From Chloroflexi bacterium RBG_16_57_11 (GTDB lineage: Bacteria; Chloroflexota; Anaerolineae; Anaerolineales; UBA4823): a stretch of DNA of 13,612 nt. Of this stretch, positions 7,227 through 13,612 are shown one piece after another (the stretch's first letter is position 1; each line of letters starts with the position of its first letter). A program made the position numbers and the translations under genes. Under the pieces are notes generated by a model. It was not told the origin of the DNA and did no database searches. It was given only the letters and a program-made list of their open reading frames with translations. The stretch lies in contig MGNS01000053.1 in the NCBI GenBank assembly GCA_001795165.1, positions 24,711 to 38,322 of the forward strand. Direction: 5' to 3'.

Positions 7227-7288
7227 GGGCGGGTCTGAAATCTGGAATGTGGCAGGACTTAGACGGTGCAGACCCGCCCCTACCTACG
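7222..7288. repeat. GC-rich palindromic repeat element (copy 1)
   Basis: Perfect 14-base arms TAGGGGCGGGTCTG (7224-7237) and CAGACCCGCCCCTA (7269-7282) enclose a 31-base spacer. A further CGTAGG (7222-7227) is matched by CCTACG (7283-7288). There is no T run, so it is not a standard terminator. It resembles small dispersed palindromes (REP or MITE-like) common in Chloroflexota intergenic regions, an inference from general appearance. It contains the stop codon of the regulator. Confidence 0.6.
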
Positions 7289-7319
7289 ATAATGATCAAA
7301 CATTCAGGAGATAAAACCC

Positions 7320-8222
7320 ATGGACGCAGTTATTGGTGCATTTGGCTATACCGGTAAATACATCACACGCTTGCTGCTGGCTCAGGGTCGGCAAGTAATA
7401 ACCCTGACCGGCCACCCCCACCGGCCGAACGAATTTGGCGGTCAGGTCAAAGCCCTGCCCTTCGATTCCGACCATCCGGACCAGCTGGCGAACAGCCTGG
7501 AGGGCGTTGACACCCTGTACAACACCTACTGGGTGCGCTTCGACCACGGCACGACCACTTTCTCTGGAGCTGTGCGAAACACCCAGGCCTTGTTCCGGGC
7601 GGCGAAACAGGCCGGCGTGCGGCGCATCGTACACACCAGCATTACCAATCCGTCATTAGACTCGCCTCTGCCCTATTTCCGCGGCAAGGCACAGTTAGAG
7701 AAGGACCTGCAGGAGTTAGGGGTGCCTTACGCTATCCTGAGGCCGACGGTGCTATTTGGCCAGGAGGATATCCTGATCAACAACATCGCCTATTTGGTGC
7801 GCAAATTCCCATTTTTTGCCATCCCGGGCGATGGGGAATACCCAATGCAGCCGATCTTCGTGGAAGATTACGCCCGCCTGGCGGTGCAGATAAGCTCCGG
7901 GAAAGAAGATTGCACGCTGGACGCAGTGGGCCCGGACATCTTCAGCTTCAACCAACTGGTGGAGCTGATCGCCAGCAGCTTGGGTCGGCGACTGTGGCTG
8001 GCACACCTGCCGCCTTCGATCGCGCTGCAGCTATCTAGGATCATCGGCTGGTGGATGAAAGATGTGACCCTGACCTGGGATGAATATCGCGGGCTGAGCG
8101 CCGGCATGCTCATCTCCTCCCAGCCGCCGACCGGGCGCACGCGACTGGCGGATTGGCTCGCGGCAAACGCCAGCCAGGTAGGCAGCCGGTACGCCTCCGA
8201 GCTTGAGCGGCATTACCGCTGA
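7320..8222 (+). CDS. NAD(P)-binding atypical SDR (NmrA/NDUFA9-like) oxidoreductase
   Basis: The product has 300 residues. It starts with a Rossmann fold whose GAFGYTGKYITRLLL (6-20) is the Gly-x-x-Gly-x-x-Gly nucleotide loop typical of atypical short-chain dehydrogenases. Further family marks are GVDTLYNTYW (62-71), AAKQAGVRRIVHTSI (94-108) with Ser107, a possible catalytic YxxxK (Tyr119-Lys123 in PYFRGKAQLEK), GVPYAILRPTVLFGQED (134-150) and the MQPIFVEDYARLA segment (176-188). The C-terminal third would form the substrate or partner domain. An AGGAG at 7306-7310 lies 9 bases before the ATG. Relatives act as redox sensors, complex I assembly factors or sugar/steroid oxidoreductases, so no substrate is claimed. 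The upstream regulator on the same strand may control it. Confidence 0.85.
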   Translation: MDAVIGAFGYTGKYITRLLLAQGRQVITLTGHPHRPNEFGGQVKALPFDSDHPDQLANSLEGVDTLYNTYWVRFDHGTTTFSGAVRNTQALFRAAKQAGVRRIVHTSITNPSLDSPLPYFRGKAQLEKDLQELGVPYAILRPTVLFGQEDILINNIAYLVRKFPFFAIPGDGEYPMQPIFVEDYARLAVQISSGKEDCTLDAVGPDIFSFNQLVELIASSLGRRLWLAHLPPSIALQLSRIIGWWMKDVTLTWDEYRGLSAGMLISSQPPTGRTRLADWLAANASQVGSRYASELERHYR

Positions 8223-8225
8223 AGA

Positions 8226-8292
8226 GGGCGAAGCATCCAGCGTTTTGCGATCGTTTGCCAGTTCGTTAATTGGCTGGATGCTTCACCCCTAC
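8226..8292. repeat. Palindromic repeat element (copy 2)
   Basis: Arms of 16 bases, GGGCGAAGCATCCAGC (8226-8241) and GCTGGATGCTTCACCC (8273-8288), pair with one mismatch around a 31-base spacer and are followed by CTAC. Its outer edge (GGGCG ... ACCCCTAC) resembles that of the element at 7222-7288 and the spacer length is identical, while the inner arms differ. It follows the oxidoreductase stop by 3 bases and may act as a transcript-end hairpin, but there is no T run. Confidence 0.55.
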
Positions 8293-8298
8293 AAACGT

Positions 8299-8317
8299 TA
8301 TAATATCCCATACGGAG
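8299..8317 (+). promoter_or_regulatory. -10 element and ribosome-binding site before the methyltransferase-like gene
   Basis: A consensus TATAAT (8299-8304) lies shortly after the palindromic element, with no convincing -35 at the right distance (best hexamer TGGATG, 3 of 6, 18 bases upstream inside the repeat arm). GGAG at 8314-8317 lies 7 bases before a TTG at 8325 and fixes that TTG as the start. The leader from this promoter would be very short (roughly 10-15 bases). Confidence 0.35.
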
Positions 8318-8324
8318 AGCCAAT

Positions 8325-10655
8325 TTGTCTGAACCACTCACCTATTACCCAGGTGAGAATCCTGAGCATCCTGGACCGTTAGGGCGCTATCTGCCGCCTA
8401 TACCGGAGGGAGTGGGCGCGGCCTGGCTGCGAGAGCGGTTGTCAGTTGGCGCATGGGTCCTGGAGCCGTTTGGGGCCTCGCCGCGACTGGTTGTCGAAGC
8501 CGCACGTGCCGGCTACCGCCTCATGGCGGCGGTCAATAACCCCATCGCCCGCTTCATGCTGGAGCTGCACGCCAATCCTCCAACGGAGAGCGAGCTGCGC
8601 ACAACGTTGGCGGACCTGGCGGTTGCCCAAAAAGCTGGGGAGCGCCTGGAGCCGCTGCTACGTGGGTTGTACCATAGCGAGTGCGCCGAATGTCACCAAC
8701 CGGTGGAGGTACAGGCTTTCGTCTGGGAGCGCCAGGCGAGTGCGCCATCCAGTGTAATCTATCACTGCGCCCAGTGCAATGAAAATTATGAGCGCCCGGC
8801 GTCTGCTCATGACGCGGCGCGTGCGGAACGCTTTGCCTCCGGCGAGCTACATAAAGCGCGAGCCCTGGAACGGGTGACGCCGCTGGACGACCCCGACCGT
8901 GGATACGCTGAAGAAGCCCTGGCGATGTACCTGCCGCGCACGATGTACGCCCTGGTCACCCTGGTGAATAAGCTGGAAAGCTTCCCGCTGGCGCACCGGC
9001 GGAGCCTGGCGGCCTTGTTGCTGGCGGTTTTCGACCAGACGAACGTCCTATGGCCACATCCGGCCGCGCGCCAACGGCCTCGCCAGCTTACCACGCCGCC
9101 GCGCTTCCTTGAAAAGAACACCTGGCAGGCGCTCGAAGGAGCCGTGCAGAGCTGGACCCTCAGCCTTGGCTCACCATCACCTGTACCGGTCACCTTATGG
9201 CCGAATATACCCCCCGAAAGTGGTGGGATCTGCATATACGAAGGGCGGTTAAAGGATCTGACCGACCAGAAGCGGCATGGAACCGGGCCAATTTTTACGG
9301 CGGAGGCGGCGCTGGCCGCCCTGCCGCGCCCCAACCAGGCATACTGGACCCTTTCGGCGTTATGGGCGGGCTGGCTGTGGGGCCATGCCGCCAATGCTGC
9401 GTTCAAAAGCGTCCTGCATCGCCGGCGCTATGATTGGGAATGGCACACCGAAGCGCTTTATTCTGCTATGCGTAGTCTCAACGTCCTGCTCGCCCCGGGT
9501 ACTCCAACCATGTGTCTGATCGGCGAAACCGAGCCGGGATTTTTCAGCGCGGCGCTGCTTTCGGCCGAACTCGCCGGCTTCGACCTGCAAGATGTGGCCT
9601 TACGGCTGGAAGAAGGACAGGCGCAAATCCTGTGGCGGCGCTCCGAAGCAGACCTATCAGAGCGCCACCCGTCTGCCGGTGCCCGGGCACAAAACTTGCC
9701 GGCAGCGATCCAGACTGCAGTGCAAGATCATCTGCGCCAGATCGGCGAGCCTGCCAGCTACCCACACCTGCAGGCTGCCGCGCTGCACTCGCTGACCCAA
9801 TCGCATCGCCTGCTTGCATCAGACGACCCCGAAACCCCGGCAGCAGAGCGATTCAAGCAGCTCTCTGCAGCGCTGGAAGAAGCCTTCGTCCGGCCGAACG
9901 CCTTTAGCCGCTACGGGGGCAGCAGCCGGTCGCTGGATACCGGGCTGTGGTGGCTACCAGGGGAATTCGCCCAGCGCCGAGCGGTCCAGGCCACGGAACC
10001 ACGAACCTCCCTTACCGACCGGATAGAAACGGAGGTCGTGCGCACCTTGCAAAAGGTTCCTGGTATCACATTGGAGCAATTGGATGAGATCCTGTGCGTC
10101 GGTTTCACCGGATTGTTCACTCCCAGCCTGGAGCTGATCCAGGAGTGCCTGGAGTCATATGGGATAGAGCACCCGCCCGGCAGCCGCACCTGGCAGTTGC
10201 GCCCCGAAGATGCCCCTTCCACCCGACGTGCCGACCTGGAAGGCATGAAAAGCCTGCTTTCCAAAACCGGGACGCGCCTGGGATACCAGGTTGAGTTGAT
10301 CGAAACAGAGGACGGGCACTCTATTCTGAAATGGCTTGAACCAGGGGGACCAGCCGCAAGCGCATTTTTTGTCATCGCTTCTGCGATGATTGGCAACATC
10401 GTATTCAGCCAACATGGCGAAGATCTCCCCACCCGGCGGATGATCATCCTGCCCGGAGGACGTGCCCGGCTGATCGAATACAAACTGAACCGCGATCCGC
10501 GACTGCGGAGCGCTTTACAAGACGGCTGGCAGCTGATCAAATTCCGCCACCTGCGCAGGCTGGCGGATGATATGAGCCTGAAGCGAGAAAACCTGGAGAA
10601 ACTGCTCGATCTTGACCCGCTGGCTAACCGGGACCCGCAACTGCCATTACTATAA
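8325..10655 (+). CDS. Uncharacterised protein with degenerate DNA-methyltransferase fold, zinc ribbon and C-terminal module
   Basis: The product has 776 residues from a TTG start. I do not recognise a named family. Residues 43-82 (AWVLEPFGASPRLVVEAARA followed by AVNNPIARFMLEL) follow the pattern of motif I and its acidic loop in amino DNA methyltransferases (DPFxGSGTT...AxxxGxxxxGxDxNPxA). However, GSG has become GAS and the acidic residue before NP is lost. Cys120, Cys123, Cys148 and Cys151 form a CxxC-24-CxxC zinc ribbon. Residues 198-240 (MYLPRTMYALVTLVNKLE onward) look like the helical insert of such enzymes. At 333-352, LPRPNQAYWTLSALWAGWLWG occupies the place of DPPYxxNxxYxxLSxFFYxWL, so the catalytic Asp-Pro-Pro-Tyr is missing. 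LNVLLAPGTPTMCLIGE (385-401) resembles the later strand. Residues 560-750 appear to be a separate module. No nuclease partner is nearby. It is probably a non-catalytic DNA- or SAM-binding protein; this is inference. Confidence 0.75.
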   Translation: MSEPLTYYPGENPEHPGPLGRYLPPIPEGVGAAWLRERLSVGAWVLEPFGASPRLVVEAARAGYRLMAAVNNPIARFMLELHANPPTESELRTTLADLAVAQKAGERLEPLLRGLYHSECAECHQPVEVQAFVWERQASAPSSVIYHCAQCNENYERPASAHDAARAERFASGELHKARALERVTPLDDPDRGYAEEALAMYLPRTMYALVTLVNKLESFPLAHRRSLAALLLAVFDQTNVLWPHPAARQRPRQLTTPPRFLEKNTWQALEGAVQSWTLSLGSPSPVPVTLWPNIPPESGGICIYEGRLKDLTDQKRHGTGPIFTAEAALAALPRPNQAYWTLSALWAGWLWGHAANAAFKSVLHRRRYDWEWHTEALYSAMRSLNVLLAPGTPTMCLIGETEPGFFSAALLSAELAGFDLQDVALRLEEGQAQILWRRSEADLSERHPSAGARAQNLPAAIQTAVQDHLRQIGEPASYPHLQAAALHSLTQSHRLLASDDPETPAAERFKQLSAALEEAFVRPNAFSRYGGSSRSLDTGLWWLPGEFAQRRAVQATEPRTSLTDRIETEVVRTLQKVPGITLEQLDEILCVGFTGLFTPSLELIQECLESYGIEHPPGSRTWQLRPEDAPSTRRADLEGMKSLLSKTGTRLGYQVELIETEDGHSILKWLEPGGPAASAFFVIASAMIGNIVFSQHGEDLPTRRMIILPGGRARLIEYKLNRDPRLRSALQDGWQLIKFRHLRRLADDMSLKRENLEKLLDLDPLANRDPQLPLL

Positions 10656-10676
10656 GCAACCGTCCGGCTGCTGCCT

Positions 10677-13612
10677 CTAAGGCAGGTTGGTCGCCTTGGG
10701 GAATTTTATGAGAGGACCCACTGTCTCGAGCGTAGGTGTAGGCGTCTCGGTCGGTGTAGGCGTCTCGGTCGGTGGAAGGGTCGCCGTTGGAGTAGAGGTA
10801 GGCTCGGGTGTGACCGTCGGTGTGGGGGTCGGCGTAGGTGTCGGCGTGGGCACCTGCATATCCAGCCGGACCAGACGCTCGGCGTATGCGCCCTCCGGCC
10901 CTTGCAGGTACAATCGCAAGGTCACGATGCCTGGCGGATAGTCGCTTGCATCCCAATTAGCGATGATATCGGGCTGTGGGATACGATTACGGCCTTGCGC
11001 CAGCACTTCCCACTCGACGGGTTTTTGACCCGGACCCACTTCAAGCCGCCACAATTCGATATCCTGCGGGGCGTCGATCAAGGCGTACACATTCACCTGG
11101 CTATCACGGATGGTATCACCATCCTTCGGATAGGCCAAGATCAGCGTGGGCTGCGGGTCGGTAGGTGCGCACTCGCGGTTGGGAGTGAAGACCACCGGGC
11201 GAGGGAAGCCCATCGCCTCCGCCCAGGCCTGCCCCTGTGGATCCCGGCGAATCCAGCGGCGTGCCGCCTGGTCTGTGACGTTGAGGACGAATTTTTCTTC
11301 GCGAAATTCCGGGCAAGAGCTGGAGGCGTGCAGCCCGGTCCAGGTGTCGATGACTACACGCTGCCACAAGTCGTCTTCTGGGGGCAGAGGTGGTTGGTCG
11401 ATGGCAAACAGCTCGCTGCGCTGCTTGGGACACCACTCGGATGGCGAAGCGCCGGACTCGGCGCAGATCAGGCGCTCGACCACCCCAGGCGGTGCGCTGA
11501 ATTGGCTCGGATTGCCGCCCGTCAGCCTGGGGACTATCGCCGTCATCACCCGGTTCCAGATGGGGGCGGCTCCGCTCAAACCGGTGGTGTTGCGCATCGG
11601 GGTGTAATCAGCGTTGCCGACCCACGCACCAACCGCCAGATCAGGGTTATACCCAACAGTCCAATTATCACGGAAATCGTTCGTGGTGCCGGTCTTTGCC
11701 GCGGCGGGGAAAGGCAGGTTTAACGCCGAGTTTGCGCCGAACGCAGGCGTGCGGGACCGGTTGTCCGATAATATTGAGGTGATCAGATACGCATGCTCGG
11801 GGCGTATCACCTGCGTCCCCTCGGCTGGTTTATACTCGTAAACCAGGTTTCCATCCCGATCGGTGATTCGCAAAATCGCCACCGGCGGTATGCGACGACC
11901 GTTGTTTGCGATGGTCGAAAACGCCGAGGTCAGATCCAGCAGGCTGACCTCTCCACCACCCAGGGTGAGCGAGAGACCGTAATCTGGCTGGTCCAGCGAG
12001 GTGATGCCCATTCGGCGGGCAAAGGCAATCAACCCATCTTCGTCAGGCGCGTTTGGGTCATCATAGATGCCAACATACTGCAAAGCCTTGACCGCTGGAA
12101 TATTGTATGAATTGGCCAGGGCATCCCGCACAGTGACCGGCCCGTGAAAGCGCCCGTCATAATTGGTTGGCTGGTAGGGCGGGCTCGGGTCATCTGGACG
12201 GCCGGAGGGCGGAAAGTCGGTCGGCACATCCCAGATCAGCGTAGCAGGCGTCCAGCCTTTTTCGAACGCCGCCAGGTAGGTGAGCGGCTTGATCGCCGAG
12301 CCAGGCTGGCGTGGGCTGATCGCCATGTTGACCTGGCCGTCTATGTTCTCATTGTAAAAATCCGCCGAGCCGACCATCGCCAGGATTTCTCCTGTAGACG
12401 GTCGGATGGCAACCAGGGCGCCGTTTCCGGCATTCTGCCCTGCCATGGTCTGCACCTGCTCGCTGACGGCAGCTTGGGCCAGCTCCTGAAGCTCCGGATC
12501 GATCGTGGTGTAAATGTTGTAGCCTAATCGATAGATGGTTTGCGGGTCAAACTGCGCTTCCAGCAAGGTCCGGATATAAGTTACCCAATGTGGGTAGCGC
12601 ATCCGCGCCACCGGCGGGTTGAACGGGTATTCCTTGATTTCATTTGACGCTTTGGTCGCTGAGACCGCGTCGACGCAGATGCGTTGCGGCGCATTGCTGA
12701 CCTCGATGCAGTTCTGCTCCTGGCTCAGCTCGTACATTAAGGACAACACGTCCCGCTGGCGGCTGAAGGCGGCCTCAGGGTTCGTGAAAACGTCATAAAC
12801 CGCCGGAGCTTGTGGCAAGCCGGCCAGAAAAGAAGCCTGCGCCAGGGTCAGCTTATCTGCGGTGGTTTCGAAATAGGTCTCAGCCGCCGCCTCAACCCCA
12901 TACGACAGATTGCCGTAGTTGTTCTCATTTAGATAGATTTCGAGAATTTCATCCTTTGAATAGCGACGCGTAATTTCGGCTGCCAGGATGGCTTCCCGCA
13001 CTTTCCGGTCATAACTCTGCTCGAAGCGCTCTTCGGGGGATAACAGCAATGATCGGGCCAGCTGCTGGGTGATCGTGGATGCGCCGGAGACCGTCTCACC
13101 GCTCTGGTAATTTTGGATGAACGCGCGCACGATGGCAAACATGTCGAAGCCCGGATGGCTATAGAAACCCTTATCCTCGGTAGCCATGGTAGCCGCTACC
13201 AGATAGGGTGAAATTTTGGGCAGCGGCACATAGGTCCGCCGCCCGGCATTGGGATCCACGATATCATACAAGGCATTGCCATTGCGGTCATAGATGCGCA
13301 TGGTCTCGAACTGGGAGGCGCGCTGGCGGAGATCGGCGATATCGGGAAGGGTACGGGCAATCCGATAATACTGAAAGAACAGGATCGATACGCCACAGAA
13401 GGCGACCAACACCAGTGCAAACAGAGCCATAATAGCCGAGCGCAGCAGGCAACCCAGGCTATCCCGCCAGGGCTGAGAGCGTCGCACTGGCTGAGCCTGG
13501 ACGTGGACAGGTCCTGGGCGCAGCGGCCTGGCCTTGCGTGACGCCTGGGCGGTTTGCCGCGCGGGCGGCGACCCGGCCGAGACCGGACTCGAAACAGGTC
13601 GCTTCGCGATTG
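10677..13612 (-). CDS. Class A penicillin-binding protein (bifunctional glycosyltransferase/transpeptidase), N-terminus outside window
   Basis: The frame is open from the right edge to the TAG at 10677-10679. A GTG at 13487 gives 936 residues, but it has no Shine-Dalgarno, and a Pro/Arg/Ala-rich stretch continues in frame to 13612, so the true start is probably beyond the window. Numbering from that GTG: one membrane helix at about 14-40, then the GT51 glycosyltransferase with EDKGFYSHPG (catalytic Glu104), GASTITQQLARSLLL (135-149) and RKVREAILAAEI (161-172). The transpeptidase has Ser397-x-x-Lys400 (QPGSAIKP), Ser460-Tyr-Asn462 and Lys598-Thr-Gly-Thr (AAKTGTTNDF). All key motifs are present, so it should polymerise and cross-link peptidoglycan outside the membrane. 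Residues 775-878 form an Ig-like or PBP C-terminal type beta domain; a Thr-Pro tail (880-920) ends it. It converges with the preceding gene, with 21 bases between stops. It is closest to PBP1A/PBP1C-type enzymes. Confidence 0.92.
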   Translation of the reverse strand, partial: IAKRPVSSPVSAGSPPARQTAQASRKARPLRPGPVHVQAQPVRRSQPWRDSLGCLLRSAIMALFALVLVAFCGVSILFFQYYRIARTLPDIADLRQRASQFETMRIYDRNGNALYDIVDPNAGRRTYVPLPKISPYLVAATMATEDKGFYSHPGFDMFAIVRAFIQNYQSGETVSGASTITQQLARSLLLSPEERFEQSYDRKVREAILAAEITRRYSKDEILEIYLNENNYGNLSYGVEAAAETYFETTADKLTLAQASFLAGLPQAPAVYDVFTNPEAAFSRQRDVLSLMYELSQEQNCIEVSNAPQRICVDAVSATKASNEIKEYPFNPPVARMRYPHWVTYIRTLLEAQFDPQTIYRLGYNIYTTIDPELQELAQAAVSEQVQTMAGQNAGNGALVAIRPSTGEILAMVGSADFYNENIDGQVNMAISPRQPGSAIKPLTYLAAFEKGWTPATLIWDVPTDFPPSGRPDDPSPPYQPTNYDGRFHGPVTVRDALANSYNIPAVKALQYVGIYDDPNAPDEDGLIAFARRMGITSLDQPDYGLSLTLGGGEVSLLDLTSAFSTIANNGRRIPPVAILRITDRDGNLVYEYKPAEGTQVIRPEHAYLITSILSDNRSRTPAFGANSALNLPFPAAAKTGTTNDFRDNWTVGYNPDLAVGAWVGNADYTPMRNTTGLSGAAPIWNRVMTAIVPRLTGGNPSQFSAPPGVVERLICAESGASPSEWCPKQRSELFAIDQPPLPPEDDLWQRVVIDTWTGLHASSSCPEFREEKFVLNVTDQAARRWIRRDPQGQAWAEAMGFPRPVVFTPNRECAPTDPQPTLILAYPKDGDTIRDSQVNVYALIDAPQDIELWRLEVGPGQKPVEWEVLAQGRNRIPQPDIIANWDASDYPPGIVTLRLYLQGPEGAYAERLVRLDMQVPTPTPTPTPTPTVTPEPTSTPTATLPPTETPTPTETPTPTLETVGPLIKFPKATNLP
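10728..10850 (-). repeat. Thr-Pro-rich coding repeat in the PBP tail
   Basis: This stretch encodes about 41 residues of mostly Thr-Pro with Glu and Val (TPTPTPTPTPTVTPEPTSTP and onward). On the DNA it includes an exact 18-base tandem duplication (10735-10752 and 10753-10770) encoding the hexapeptide TETPTP twice. Such linkers are common in secreted Anaerolineae proteins and probably act as an extended, perhaps glycosylated, spacer. The repeats can expand or contract in frame. Confidence 0.8.

Noticed and set aside
8325..10655. Active restriction-modification or phage-defence system around the methyltransferase-like gene
   Set aside because: The catalytic motif is missing and neighbours are an oxidoreductase and a cell-wall enzyme; no nuclease, helicase or specificity gene is in the window.
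10656..10690. Hairpin CTGCC-TCTAA-GGCAG between the convergent genes as a shared terminator
   Set aside because: The stem is only 5 base pairs, there is no T run on either strand, and it overlaps the PBP stop codon; too weak to call.
10728..10850. Short tandem repeats as a CRISPR-like array or regulatory repeat
   Set aside because: The units are in frame, encode Thr-Pro, have no unique spacers and sit inside a coding region.

Overview
The window looks like a piece of the chromosome of a Chloroflexota (Anaerolineae-like) bacterium. The clues are moderate GC content, frequent TTG/GTG starts, a class A penicillin-binding protein ending in a long Thr-Pro tail, GC-rich palindromic repeats of the GGGGCG...CGCCCCTA type, and protein families that I associate with that phylum. 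The assignment is an inference from style and family, not from a marker gene. There are no RNA genes, no CRISPR array and no insertion sequence. No stretch longer than about 160 bases lacks a gene.

Left part (1-5028, all + strand): the 3' end of a uroporphyrinogen-decarboxylase-like gene (perhaps a corrinoid/methyl-transfer enzyme rather than HemE), rsmD (16S rRNA guanine methyltransferase with an altered catalytic motif), rocD (ornithine aminotransferase), then a tightly coupled pair, alanine dehydrogenase and a 4-hydroxybutyrate/acetyl-CoA CoA-transferase, 6 bases apart. A strong hairpin follows. Next comes pyruvate kinase (5092-6528), whose Shine-Dalgarno sequence lies only about 12 bases after the hairpin. 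Together rocD, ald, the CoA-transferase and pyk suggest amino-acid catabolism feeding pyruvate and acyl-CoA, with CoA exchange and substrate-level ATP formation.

Middle part (6529-8324): a textbook sigma-70 promoter (TTGACA, 17 bases, TATAAT) embedded in a perfect 20-bp-arm palindrome precedes a GbsR/MarR-type regulator, very probably autoregulated. A NAD(P)-binding atypical SDR (NmrA/NDUFA9-like) follows. Both genes are trailed by GC-rich palindromic elements with the same 31-base spacer; the first supplies the regulator's stop codon.

Right part: a 776-residue protein of no named family (8325-10655, +). It reads like a DNA methyltransferase that has lost its catalytic motif, with an inserted four-cysteine zinc ribbon and a separate conserved-looking C-terminal module. 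It is the most novel item here. It converges with a class A penicillin-binding protein on the - strand (10677 to the window end) that has all catalytic motifs and a Thr-Pro-rich C-terminus; its N-terminus runs off the window.
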